A stretch of DNA of 40,306 nucleotides from an uncultured Eubacteriales bacterium. GTDB lineage: Bacteria > Bacillota > Clostridia > Christensenellales > Aristaeellaceae. The stretch is taken from assembly GCA_900548145.1 (NCBI GenBank), contig URJB01000017.1, positions 1 to 40,306 on the forward strand. The letters run 5' to 3'. The position numbers were made by a program, and so were the translations under genes. The notes under the pieces were generated by a model, which was not told the DNA's origin, ran no database searches, and saw nothing but the letters and a program-made list of their open reading frames with translations. This document shows positions 7,808 through 15,480 of the stretch, in pieces. Position 1 is the stretch's first letter; every line of letters starts with the position of its first letter.

Positions 7808-7846
7808 ACCGGAGTGACGAAGCGTAAGCGGAGGCACTCCGGTTTT
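7808..7846 (+). terminator. Terminator-like hairpin
   Basis: ACCGGAGTG (7808-7816) pairs perfectly with CACTCCGGT (7835-7843), followed by TTT. The 18-base loop is long for an intrinsic terminator. It is about 130 bases downstream of the amidohydrolase stop and at the left edge of a decayed region, so it could also be a mobile-element end. Confidence 0.45.
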
Positions 7847-7848
7847 AA

Positions 7849-8082
7849 GCTGGATCCGTTCACAGTTGTAGAAAAGGATGTAAACCGTTTGTCATTCGCT
7901 GGTTTGAAGAGCATGGCGCTACTGTCGACAATGATAACTTTGCACTTTCTCAGCTGTTGCAGTGGATATGGCGAAGCGCGATCCGTAATGACGAGTCAGT
8001 TTCTCTCTATCTTCCGTCCAGCAGGATGCGCAGATTGCTTATGAACTGGCTTGGAGAATCCTGCTCCCACAAAGTGAGCTGA
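7849..8082 (+). pseudogene. C-terminal tail of an unidentified gene
   Basis: The frame is open from 7849 to TGA at 8080-8082. From about 7888 it reads like a real protein: VIRWFEEHGATVDND, then LSQLLQWIWRSAIRND and YLPSSRMRRLLMNWL. There is no start codon or ribosome site. The Trp/Arg-rich ending reminds me of C-termini of helicase-like proteins on mobile elements, but I cannot name the family. It sits next to a BrxL fragment, so both may derive from one defence island. Confidence 0.5.
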
Positions 8083-8234
8083 ACTCCTTGTAAATCAACA
8101 GGTTTGAAGAAAAATCCTAAAAAGAAAAAAGGATATTCATCATCCATCTTTCATCCGCACTTTACATAAATCAGAGAAACCACGACGTTGTCTGCTTGAG
8201 GAGATCAAACGCTACATAACACACAGGATCGCAG

Positions 8235-8711
8235 ATGCTTCCCGGTAGCGGAAAGTTTGAGCGGACGGGACTAAACTCTGATGGCAAGTGCAAGGAAGCA
8301 GCAAACACTGCCTTCAACTATCTGAAAGCGAACAGCAACCGTATCAGCGGCGCGATCAGCACGACAACAAAGGACTATATCATCAACTATCAGGATTTGC
8401 AGGGCATCGGCATGACCGAGAAACTTGCGCTTCCCACGCTGATTGCGCTCTGCTCGATTGCCCTCGGAAAGCCGACTCTCAACAGTCTGGCAGTGCTTGG
8501 CGAGATCAGCATTGCCGGGACAATGCTCAAGGTGGACGAGCTTGCAAACGCCCTCCAGGTCTGCCTCGATAGTGGCGCAAAAAAGGTGCTGCTGCCGATT
8601 ACATCGGCGGCTGATCTCGGTCTTGTTCCGGCAGATTTGATTGGCTGCTTCAATCTTGTTTTTTATCAGAGCGCAGAGGACGCAGTATATAAGGCATTGG
8701 GCGTTGAGTAA
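8235..8711 (+). pseudogene. brxL: BREX protein BrxL, C-terminal fragment
   Basis: 158 residues matching the C-terminal Lon-like domain of BrxL, the Lon-related protein of type 1 BREX phage defence. Recognisable blocks are LPGSGKFERTG, AFNYLKANSNRISG, STTTKDYIINYQDLQGIGM, VLGEISIAGTM and DSGAKKVLLPITSAADLG. The AAA+ part (usually about 500 residues with Walker motifs) is missing: upstream frames contain stops and no BrxL sequence. No ribosome site precedes the first ATG. No brxA, brxB, brxC, pglX or pglZ is in the window, so this is a relic rather than a working system. Confidence 0.85.
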
Positions 8712-8738
8712 TTCCGCTTCAAAGGTGGAGAGAGCAAT

Positions 8739-9090
8739 ATGCACTGTCCGTGGTGCGGCAGTCCAGTTATGATACATAATCATCTTGGGAATGCGGCTGG
8801 TGCGGAGATTTTGAAAGTCTCACCGAACACGGCACAAATCACGCTGACGCTTTCCTTCGTCTATCATGTCGATCTACCCGAAACGTGGAGCGATTTGAAA
8901 CGACACTGAATCAGCTTGTACCCAAGAACACCTTGCTTTCACATTTTCTCGGGAAGGTGCTGCTGCACAACATTTCCACCATAATCCAGAATGCAGGAGC
9001 ATTGCCGGACGAAAAAAAGGCGGCGGAACTACGGACTTTCCTGACTACAACCACTGACCTGAAGCGGGGCGAAAGCGCAAATGAAGTATC
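8739..9090 (+). pseudogene. Zinc-ribbon protein with frameshift
   Basis: A ribosome site (GGTGGAGAG) precedes ATG 8739, which opens MHCPWCGSPVMI. A second Cys pair, WECGWCGDFESL, follows in another frame from 8786, so the gene needs one base restored near 8777-8785. CPWCG plus CGWCG is a four-Cys zinc ribbon. The second frame continues through TLNQLVPKNTLLSHFLGKVL and DEKKAAELRTFL, then enters a terminator hairpin, so the true C-terminus is probably lost too; the right end given is approximate. In the original frame the product would stop at 8909 after 56 residues. It probably belonged with brxL, 28 bases upstream. Confidence 0.6.
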
Positions 9091-9114
9091 TCTCAGTTTT
9101 TTTCAAGATAAAAC

Positions 9115-9145
9115 AACTGCCTTCGGCAGTACACCGAAGGCAGTT
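9115..9145 (-). terminator. Terminator of the second sugar ABC operon
   Basis: AACTGCCTTCGG and CCGAAGGCAGTT form a perfect 12-pair stem with a 7-base loop. On the minus strand it is followed by GTTTTATC. It lies 24 bases past the stop of the last permease gene. It could also act on the plus strand, where A-rich sequence follows rather than a T-tract. Confidence 0.8.
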
Positions 9146-9168
9146 TAAAAAAACAGGTGGGAAAGGGG

Positions 9169-10002
9169 TCAGGATTTGACTGCGCCGGTGGTCAGGCCGT
9201 TGATGATCTGCTTCTGTGCCAGCAGGTAGAAAACCAGAATGGGCAGCGAGCTGAGCAGGAAGGCCGCGAAGGCCAGCGTGTAATTGGTGGAGTACTTATT
9301 TTTAAAATTATACTCAAACAGCGGCAGCGTCCACATGTCCTGACTGGCGTTGAGCATCAGAAGGGGCAGTTGGAAGTCGTTCCAGATCCACAGCGCGTCC
9401 ATGATCATCACGGCGGACACGATGGGCTTCATCATGGGGTAGATGATCGTAAAGAACGTGCGGCCCACGCCCGCGCCGTCGATAAAGGCGGCTTCGTCCA
9501 GCTCCTTGGGAATGCTGTTAACGTAGCTGACGGTCAACAGGCAGCCTTCGGACAGGGCAAAGACCCAGTACAGCAGGATCAGGCCGTAACTGTTCATGGC
9601 ATTGAGGTAGCTCATCAGCTTGATCTGGGGCACCATGACCACGGTAAAGGGAACGAAGGCGCCGGAGATGAACAGAATGTAAATCAGCCGATAGTACTTT
9701 TTCTTGAAATTCCGGGCAATGGCATAGGAGACCAGCGGTACAAAAACGCCGATGCCCAGCAGCGAAAACAGCGTGATAAACAGGGAATTGAACACGAAGT
9801 TGCCAAAATACGCCTTGTGGATGACCTCGTCAAAATTGCCCAGATACAGGGTAGAGGGCAGGCCGAAAAAATTGGCGGACATCTCGTCCGGCGTTTTCAG
9901 GGCCGTGACCACCGTGATATACATGGGGAACAGGATCAGCACCACGCCGATGGTCAGGAACAGGTAGGTCAGTGCGTTCAGGATCCTTTTGCTTTTTTTC
10001 AT
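9169..10002 (-). CDS. Sugar ABC permease, MalG type
   Basis: 277 residues with six predicted helices. The EAA-type motif DEAAFIDGAGVGRTFFTIIY is in the second half, and the ending INGLTTGAVKS has the GAVK signature typical of this family. It partners the permease encoded just upstream, whose stop lies at 10007-10005. ATG 10002 is chosen; an in-frame TTG at 10008 has a better-spaced AGGAG and overlaps the upstream stop, so two extra residues are possible. Last gene of the operon, followed by a strong terminator. Confidence 0.92.
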   Translation of the reverse strand: MKKSKRILNALTYLFLTIGVVLILFPMYITVVTALKTPDEMSANFFGLPSTLYLGNFDEVIHKAYFGNFVFNSLFITLFSLLGIGVFVPLVSYAIARNFKKKYYRLIYILFISGAFVPFTVVMVPQIKLMSYLNAMNSYGLILLYWVFALSEGCLLTVSYVNSIPKELDEAAFIDGAGVGRTFFTIIYPMMKPIVSAVMIMDALWIWNDFQLPLLMLNASQDMWTLPLFEYNFKNKYSTNYTLAFAAFLLSSLPILVFYLLAQKQIINGLTTGAVKS

Positions 10003-10004
10003 CT

Positions 10005-10874
10005 TCAATCACGCTCCTGAACCAGTTTGATCTGTACCAATGCCACCAACATGATGACGATAAAGATCATGATGGATTCCGCCGAGGAATAGGCAAACTT
10101 CATATCCGTAAAGGCGTGTTTGTAGATCGAAACGGCGATCGTTGTGGTGGCGTTGGCCGGGCCGCCGTTGGTGGTGGCCTTCACATAGTCGAATACCATC
10201 AGGCCGGAACGGATGCTCATCAGCGCCGCAACGCCGATGGTGGGCTTGACCAACGGCAGTGTAATGCTCCAGAACGCCTGACGGCGGGTCGCGCCGTCAA
10301 TGGTAGCCGCTTCGTACAGATCGGAGGAAATGGACTGCATTCCGGCCAGAATCAGCACCGTGGGCACAGCCGTTTCCTTCCAGACCTGAATGAGCATGAT
10401 GGCCCACATGGCCAGATTGCGATTGGAAAGCGGGTTTTTGGACAGAAGCGCGATGCCCATCGCCTTGCCCACCATGGGCACTACGTGGTAATAGATCTGA
10501 TTGAAGATCAGGCCGATGGTAATGGAGGACATCACCGCAGGGAAAAAGTAAGTCACCCGCCAGAAGCTGTGCAGCTTCAGCTTCTGGTTCAGCAGGACAG
10601 CCAGCAGCGTGGCCAGTGCCGTCACCAGAAGGGTCATCACGATCGTATACCAGAAGGTGCGTCCCACCGCCGCCATGGTCAGCTTATCCTGAAAAGCGCT
10701 GACATAGTTCTGCAGCCCGATAAACTGATAGGTCGGGCTGATGCCGTTCCAGTCCGTCAGCGAATAATAAATGCCGCTGACAACGGGGAACGCAAAAAAG
10801 ATCAGATACAGCAAAACCGCCGGCACCGTAAAAAGGAAATAGGCCGACTGTTTCATGCGTTTTCCGAGGTTCAT
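10005..10874 (-). CDS. Sugar ABC permease, MalF type
   Basis: 289 residues. The first helix is SAYFLFTVPAVLLYLIFFAF and the EAA-type motif is EAATIDGATRRQAFWSITLP. It belongs to the CUT1-type importers. ATG 10874 is used because GGAGGGGAG precedes it; an upstream in-frame TTG overlaps that ribosome site. It lies between the binding-protein gene, from which a strong hairpin separates it, and the partner permease. Confidence 0.92.
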   Translation of the reverse strand: MNLGKRMKQSAYFLFTVPAVLLYLIFFAFPVVSGIYYSLTDWNGISPTYQFIGLQNYVSAFQDKLTMAAVGRTFWYTIVMTLLVTALATLLAVLLNQKLKLHSFWRVTYFFPAVMSSITIGLIFNQIYYHVVPMVGKAMGIALLSKNPLSNRNLAMWAIMLIQVWKETAVPTVLILAGMQSISSDLYEAATIDGATRRQAFWSITLPLVKPTIGVAALMSIRSGLMVFDYVKATTNGGPANATTTIAVSIYKHAFTDMKFAYSSAESIMIFIVIMLVALVQIKLVQERD

Positions 10875-10913
10875 CGTTCTTCTCCCCTCCAAAGATCATC
10901 CGTAAAAGGAAAA

Positions 10914-10937
10914 CGCCGGAAGGGAGCCCTTCCGGCG
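10914..10937 (-). other. Intercistronic hairpin / attenuator after binding protein
   Basis: CGCCGGAAGGG and CCCTTCCGGCG form a perfect 11-pair stem with a 2-base loop. On the minus strand TTTTCC follows, so partial termination between binding-protein and permease genes is likely. The first sugar operon has a comparable hairpin in the equivalent position (4737-4766). Confidence 0.7.
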
Positions 10938-10951
10938 CTTTTTCCCGTTCG

Positions 10952-12166
10952 TTACTGAGCGACAAACAGGCTCTGCAGCGTATCAAGGAAGGCGGGAACG
11001 TCTTCATCGATCAGCAGCTGCTGGCAGGCGCTGGTCACATAATCCACGGTGCCGGTCACCCACATCTGATCGGGCCACAGACCGATGTTGTCGGCGCTGT
11101 CAAAGCAGCTCAGGATCGGCTTGGTCTCTTCCACAGCGGAAACGACGCCCTTGATGTAGGAAGCGGAACCATCCATGTCGGCATAGTACTGCGCGTTGTC
11201 CTCCCGGGCCATGAACTGAAGGAACTTCAGCGCGGCTTCGGGGTTGGCGCAGGTGGAGCTGATGCACAGGCCCAGATCATTCTGGTAGCCGATGCGCATA
11301 TGGTTGCCGGTCTTGGCGGGCAGCGGGAAGGAGGAGAACTCGAAATCGGGGTTCAGCGCCTTCACGGAAGGAACGATCCAGATGCCCTGAATAATCATGG
11401 CCGCTTCGCCGTTGGCGAAAGCGTCCAGCGCCTGATCGTAGTTGGTGCCCATGGTGTCTTCCTGAGCGTAGCTGTTCAGCTCCAGGAATTCCTTGGCGGA
11501 CTCTTCAAATCCGGCGTAGTCGGTCACAGTGGCTTCGCCGTTGTAGATGGCGCTGTTGACGGTCTCATAATCGTCCACGCAGTTCAGCGCGACCATGGAC
11601 CACACCGTGCTGGCTTGCCAGTCCATGTTGTGCATCACGAAGGGGGTGATACCGGCGGCCTTCAGCTTTTCGCACACGGCGATCAGCTCTTCATAGGTGG
11701 TGGGCACTTCGATGCCGTTTTCTTCGAAAATCTTCTTGTTATAGAAAACGCCGGCGGCGTTCATGGAGATGGGCAGGATGTAGGACTTGCCTTCGTACAG
11801 GGTATCCTTCAGCATCCCTTCGTCGATGGTGGAGAAAACGTCCTTATCGGTCAGATCCAGCAGCATACCGTTCTTGGCCATTTCCTGATAACGGGGATCA
11901 GTGGCGTAGTAGGTCAGCATTTCGGGCAGCTTGTTGGTAGCCGCACGGGTCTGCAGCACCGTGGTGGAGTCGGGGACCTGCGTCTGCTCCACGTCGATGT
12001 CGGGATTTTCGGCCTCGAACTTATCAATCAGCGTGTTCAGAATATCGACCACTTCAGGCTTGATATTGAAGAACTCCAGATGAACCTTGTCGCTGCTCTC
12101 GGCCAGCGCGGAAACGCTTCCGAGCATCAGCATGGCGCAAAGAACCAAAGCCAATACCTTTTTCAT
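10952..12166 (-). CDS. Sugar ABC transporter substrate-binding protein
   Basis: 404 residues, solute-binding family 1. The signal peptide is MKKVLALVLCAMLMLGSVSA with probable cleavage after SALA, leaving ESSDKVHLEFFNIKPEVVD. Family-typical stretches include IDKFEAENPDIDVE, LPEMLTYY and AANPEAALKFLQF-like sequence near the C-terminus. It is exported and feeds the two downstream permeases. GGGAGGACAAAACCC precedes the ATG. It is 20 bases after the esterase gene. Confidence 0.9.
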   Translation of the reverse strand: MKKVLALVLCAMLMLGSVSALAESSDKVHLEFFNIKPEVVDILNTLIDKFEAENPDIDVEQTQVPDSTTVLQTRAATNKLPEMLTYYATDPRYQEMAKNGMLLDLTDKDVFSTIDEGMLKDTLYEGKSYILPISMNAAGVFYNKKIFEENGIEVPTTYEELIAVCEKLKAAGITPFVMHNMDWQASTVWSMVALNCVDDYETVNSAIYNGEATVTDYAGFEESAKEFLELNSYAQEDTMGTNYDQALDAFANGEAAMIIQGIWIVPSVKALNPDFEFSSFPLPAKTGNHMRIGYQNDLGLCISSTCANPEAALKFLQFMAREDNAQYYADMDGSASYIKGVVSAVEETKPILSCFDSADNIGLWPDQMWVTGTVDYVTSACQQLLIDEDVPAFLDTLQSLFVAQ

Positions 12167-12186
12167 GGGTTTTGTCCTCCCAATGA

Positions 12187-12939
12187 TTATTTGAACTCCC
12201 GAAGGAGGAAGTTCCTTACCTTTTGCGCTACCAGCGCCTGAGCTGCGGCCGTCTCGTAGCAGTGATGCACGCCCGGGATCAGCTGAAGCTCCGCCCGGCT
12301 GCCCAGTTTGTCCTTCAGACGGATGCTGTGGTAAACCGGCGAATCGCCGTCCAGCTCGCCGTGGATCAGCAGCGCGGGTACGTTCAGTCCGCAGACGATG
12401 CGGTACCCATCCAAATCGGACAGCTCATCCACCATCGCCTTGGAGACCCGGAAGCCTCCCAGATCGATCCAGCCGTTTTGCAGGAAATCCTGCAGCTGCG
12501 ATCCTGTCAGCAGTTGGATCAGCTCATGATAGCAGGAAAATGCCGGACTCAGCAGCACCAGTCCCGCCGCGTTCGCCTTCTCCGCGGCCATGACCGCCGC
12601 CAGCGCGCCCAGCGAATGGCCGCCCACAAGAATCTTTTCAGGATCCACCTGCGGCAGCGTCCTGGCATATTCCATGACCGCCGCCGTATCTTCCGCCTCG
12701 GTGGAAGTAGTGGCTTCTTCCGGCAGACCGTCGCTTTCTCCGCTGCCGATGCAGTCATGACGAAGGCAGACGACGCCGTTTTTTTCCAGTTCCTTCGCAA
12801 TGGCCATCAGCGGCCGTTCGTGGGCGCAGCCCGTCAGGCCGTGGCACAGCACCAGACAGGGGCAGTTTTCTTTTTCCGGCAAGTGCGCGATCCCGCGAAG
12901 GGTCTTTCCTCTGACTGTCAGAGAAAAAGACGTCTGCAT
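12187..12939 (-). CDS. Alpha/beta-hydrolase, cinnamoyl-esterase-like
   Basis: 250 residues. The nucleophile elbow GGHSLG gives Ser109; Asp197 lies in HGELDGDSPV and a His in GVHHCY (residues 225-226), completing the triad. The oxyanion segment is CHGLTG near residue 33. It resembles cytosolic rumen Est1E-type feruloyl/acetyl esterases. As first gene of a sugar-import operon it probably removes acyl groups from imported oligosaccharides. AAGAGGTGG precedes ATG 12939; a GTG three codons earlier overlaps that site. The exact substrate is inferred from context only. Confidence 0.82.
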   Translation of the reverse strand: MQTSFSLTVRGKTLRGIAHLPEKENCPCLVLCHGLTGCAHERPLMAIAKELEKNGVVCLRHDCIGSGESDGLPEEATTSTEAEDTAAVMEYARTLPQVDPEKILVGGHSLGALAAVMAAEKANAAGLVLLSPAFSCYHELIQLLTGSQLQDFLQNGWIDLGGFRVSKAMVDELSDLDGYRIVCGLNVPALLIHGELDGDSPVYHSIRLKDKLGSRAELQLIPGVHHCYETAAAQALVAQKVRNFLLREFK

Positions 12940-12957
12940 TCCAACCACCTCTTACAG

Positions 12958-12967
12958 CAAACGTTTG
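12958..12967 (-). promoter_or_regulatory. LacI/CcpA-like operator CAAACGTTTG
   Basis: A perfect 10-base palindrome with central CG, the hallmark of LacI-family operators, about ten to twenty bases downstream of the -10 element, so it overlaps the expected transcription start. It could bind a local LacI-type repressor or CcpA (the wider sequence only partly fits a cre site). No LacI-family gene is in the window. Confidence 0.55.
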
Positions 12968-12976
12968 AACAAGGTT

Positions 12977-13006
12977 ATTATAGGCCTCTTTTCTCCGCCG
13001 TGTCAA
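12977..13006 (-). promoter_or_regulatory. Sigma-A promoter of esterase-ABC operon
   Basis: On the minus strand: TTGACA (13006-13001), an 18-base spacer, TATAAT (12982-12977). Both hexamers are perfect. It drives the esterase, binding-protein and permease genes. Confidence 0.85.
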
Positions 13007-13032
13007 CCTTCCTTTTTGGGGATCGACCCCCG

Positions 13033-13062
13033 TTGCAGGGGGAGGGGGTGGTGTGGTATGAT
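13033..13062 (+). promoter_or_regulatory. Probable promoter of CapA-like gene
   Basis: TTGCAG (13033-13038), an 18-base G-rich spacer, TATGAT (13057-13062), 33 bases upstream of the TTG start and divergent from the esterase promoter. Confidence 0.5.
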
Positions 13063-13095
13063 GGAGGGAGAAAAGAATGGGGGAGGGAATAAGCG

Positions 13096-14412
13096 TTGAA
13101 AAGAAGGCGGAGACGGGGACTTTCCTTTGGCAGCGTGGTAATGATCGTTTTGACCGTGGCCGTGCTGGCGGGGTTCGGGACGATGATCCCCCGGTTCACC
13201 GGCAGCGAAAGCTTTGACCAGAACGCGGCGCAGCTGGCCGTGGCGCTGGATCAGACCATCGTGAATTTCTCCTCCAATTTGGGAGCCATCGCTTCCCAGA
13301 AGGAAACGACGCCGCCCGCGCCCCTGTGGGCGACGGCCACCCCCATGCCCACCGCCACGCCGGTTCCTACGGCGGTGCCCAAGGCAAGCTTTCGGCTGTG
13401 CGCCACGGGAATGCTGAATTGGAGCGCATCCATTCAGAAATCCGTGCAGACGGACAGCGGCTATCAGTACGCCGACGTGCTCAGCCCGCTGCTTTCTCAG
13501 CTGAACGCCGATGTGACCGTAGCGACCCTGCGCAATTCCCTGATCGCCGATGAAAAAATCTCCGACGGCAACGCGGACGCTTCGCTGGCGGCCGCGCTGT
13601 TCCAGAGCGGCTTCCGTGCGCTGAATCTAGGACATTTCAACACCTTGGATTACGGTCTGGACGGCCTGTGGAAGACCCAGAGCACCCTGACCGACGCGGG
13701 GGTTCTGCCCTTCGGAGCGTACCCGTCCGCCCAGCGGCGCAGCACGCTGACGCTGACCAACGCGGGCGGCGTGAAGCTGGCCCTGCTGAGCTATCAGAGC
13801 GGCGTCAGTTCCGAGGGCCGGAAGGCCGTGTCTGCCGACGACCGGGCCTACGCCGTAGGCGAGCTGGAGCTGTCCGTCATTCAGGAAGAGATCACCGCCG
13901 CCCGGAACGCGGGCGCGCAGGTGGTGCTGGTATCCCTCTGCTGGGGCAAGGAAAACGCCACAAAGCCCACCAACGAACAAAAAGAGCTGGCGCAGGCCAT
14001 CGCCGACGCGGGCGCAGATATTCTGCTGGGCGTGAACCCCAAGGCCGTCCAGACGGTGGAGATTCTCACCGCCGACCGGAGCGACGGCCGCTATCACCCG
14101 GTGCTGTGCGCGTACAGCCTGGGCAGCCTGCTGACCTCCGAACGGCAGCAGCGCACCAATCTGGCGGGCGTGCTGCTCCACGCGACGGTGGAATATGACC
14201 CCGCCACCGACACCGTGGCCTTCGACGGGCTGACCTACACGCCTACCTACAACTGGCGCACCAAGGAAAACGGCGCTTACCGCTACCGGATCTACCCCAG
14301 CAATCTGGCCGAATATCCGGCGGACGTGAACAAGGATCAGCTGAACATCATGGCCAAGTGCCGGAAGATCATTCAGGACGTGATGGCAGACAGCGGGTTT
14401 ACGGAACAATAA
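13096..14412 (+). CDS. CapA-family protein with degenerate active site
   Basis: 438 residues: a basic N-terminus, one membrane helix (about 12-30), a Pro/Thr linker ATPMPTATPVPTAVP near residue 80, then a PGA_cap/CapA metallophosphatase-like domain outside the membrane. Family landmarks are recognisable but altered: NLGHFNTLDYG where LANNHxLDYG is usual, SLCWGKE where a His precedes WG, and GVNPKAVQTVE where GHHPHxxQPxE is usual. Several metal ligands are therefore lost, suggesting a non-catalytic binding role. The start is TTG 13096: an in-frame stop lies two codons upstream and GGGAGGG precedes it. It is followed by a SGNH hydrolase. Confidence 0.75.
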   Translation: MKRRRRRGLSFGSVVMIVLTVAVLAGFGTMIPRFTGSESFDQNAAQLAVALDQTIVNFSSNLGAIASQKETTPPAPLWATATPMPTATPVPTAVPKASFRLCATGMLNWSASIQKSVQTDSGYQYADVLSPLLSQLNADVTVATLRNSLIADEKISDGNADASLAAALFQSGFRALNLGHFNTLDYGLDGLWKTQSTLTDAGVLPFGAYPSAQRRSTLTLTNAGGVKLALLSYQSGVSSEGRKAVSADDRAYAVGELELSVIQEEITAARNAGAQVVLVSLCWGKENATKPTNEQKELAQAIADAGADILLGVNPKAVQTVEILTADRSDGRYHPVLCAYSLGSLLTSERQQRTNLAGVLLHATVEYDPATDTVAFDGLTYTPTYNWRTKENGAYRYRIYPSNLAEYPADVNKDQLNIMAKCRKIIQDVMADSGFTEQ

Positions 14413-14441
14413 TATTATAATAGGAAAAGAAGGAATCTGAA

Positions 14442-15203
14442 ATGAAACTGCTGGCCGTGGGAAACAGCTTTTCGCAGGACGCCTGTACCTTTCTTCATCA
14501 GACGGCGCAAGCACAGGGACTCGACTTGGAAGTGACCAACCTGTATATCGGCGGCTGCTCGCTGGAAATGCATTACCAGAACCTGCTTTCCGGCAAGGCC
14601 GACTATCAGTGCCAACAGAACGGCCATTTTGACGGACGGATGATCTCGCTGCCGGAAGCCCTTGCCATGGAGCCGTGGGACGTGATCGTCACCCAGCAGG
14701 CCAGCCATTTCAGCGGTTGGATGGACAGCTACGAGCCTTTTCTGACGGAGCTGCTGGAGGATTTCCGCAAGGCCCGTCCGCAGGCGCGGCTCTATCTGCA
14801 CGAAACATGGGCATACGAACGGAGCAGCGATCACGGGGCCTTTTTCCGCTACCATTGCGACCAAATGGAAATGTATGACCGGCTCCGCTACTGCTACCGT
14901 ACCATGGCCCGTCAGCACGGCCTTTCGCTGATCCCCAGCGGCGATGTGATCCAGCGGGCGCGCACGAAGGAGCCTTTCCGGGTGCAGGACGGCGGACGTT
15001 CCCTGTGCCGGGACGGCTTCCACATGAGTCTGAGTTATGGCCGCTACCTGCTGGCCTGCGTGTGGGTGGGGCGGCTGTTTCACGTATCTGTGGCGGACAA
15101 TCCCTTTATTCCAGACGGCGACGAGGCCGTAGAGCCCGCTTTACTGGCGCTGCTGCGGCAGACGGCGGACGAAGTGCTGGCGGAGCAGCGCAGTCAGGAA
15201 TAA
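14442..15203 (+). CDS. SGNH-like hydrolase, DUF4886 family
   Basis: 253 residues. The first strand ends in AVGNSFSQD, giving the catalytic Ser of the GDS/GNS block. VTQQASHFSG takes the place of the third block, and RDGFHMSLSYGRY near the C-terminus supplies the Asp-x-x-His pair. Family members are probably carbohydrate or lipid esterases. There is no signal peptide. It follows the CapA-like gene by 29 bases and ends at a terminator, so the two form a small operon. Function beyond hydrolase fold is inferred. Confidence 0.78.
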   Translation: MKLLAVGNSFSQDACTFLHQTAQAQGLDLEVTNLYIGGCSLEMHYQNLLSGKADYQCQQNGHFDGRMISLPEALAMEPWDVIVTQQASHFSGWMDSYEPFLTELLEDFRKARPQARLYLHETWAYERSSDHGAFFRYHCDQMEMYDRLRYCYRTMARQHGLSLIPSGDVIQRARTKEPFRVQDGGRSLCRDGFHMSLSYGRYLLACVWVGRLFHVSVADNPFIPDGDEAVEPALLALLRQTADEVLAEQRSQE

Positions 15204-15224
15204 GGCGCTTTCCGTTTTCCGCTG

Positions 15225-15245
15225 CACCCCTCCGGGTGATTTTTT
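15225..15245 (+). terminator. Terminator after SGNH hydrolase
   Basis: CACCC and GGGTG form a 5-pair stem with a CTCC loop, followed by ATTTTTT. Short, but it has a proper U-tract. Confidence 0.65.
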
Positions 15246-15275
15246 CGAACTTACGGAAAAATTTTGCTCGGGGTA

Positions 15276-15304
15276 TGGACAAAAAAACAGTCCTTTGCTA
15301 TAAT
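15276..15304 (+). promoter_or_regulatory. Promoter of tRNA pair
   Basis: TGGACA (15276-15281), a 17-base spacer, TATAAT (15299-15304), 15 bases before the tRNA-Thr. Confidence 0.75.
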
Positions 15305-15319
15305 GTAAAGTGCTGTTGT

Positions 15320-15395
15320 GCCAATATAGCTCAGTCGGTAGAGCAGCGGTTTCGTAAACCGCAGGTCAAGGGTTCAAGTCCCTTTATTGGCTCCA
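15320..15395 (+). tRNA. tRNA-Thr(CGU)
   Basis: A complete cloverleaf: acceptor GCCAATA paired with TATTGGC, D-arm with AGCTCAGTCGGTAGAGC, anticodon stem GCGGT/ACCGC with loop TTCGTAA (anticodon CGU), T-arm AGGGTTCAAGTCCCT, and an encoded CCA at 15393-15395. It is intact and differs in sequence from the tRNA-Thr(GGU) relic at 365-408. Confidence 0.97.
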
Positions 15396-15401
15396 TTTTT
15401 T

Positions 15402-15478
15402 CGGGGTGTAGCGCAGCTTGGTAGCGCGTTTGCTTCGGGAGCAAAAGGTCGCGGGTTCAAATCCCGCCACTCCGACCA
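15402..15478 (+). tRNA. tRNA-Pro(CGG)
   Basis: Acceptor CGGGGTG pairs with CACTCCG, anticodon stem TTTGC/GCAAA has loop TTCGGGA (anticodon CGG), the T-arm is GCGGGTTCAAATCCCGC, the discriminator is A and CCA is encoded. It lies six bases after the tRNA-Thr in the same transcript. Confidence 0.97.
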
Positions 15479-15480
15479 TT

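Noticed and set aside
9157..10958. Plus-strand frames of 287 and 328 codons over the permease genes
   Set aside because: They are rich in Gln, His and Arg and mirror the hydrophobic codons of the permeases on the other strand.
13008..13056. G-rich/C-rich stretch considered as a riboswitch or structured leader
   Set aside because: It lies between divergent promoters and shows no conserved riboswitch core that I recognise.
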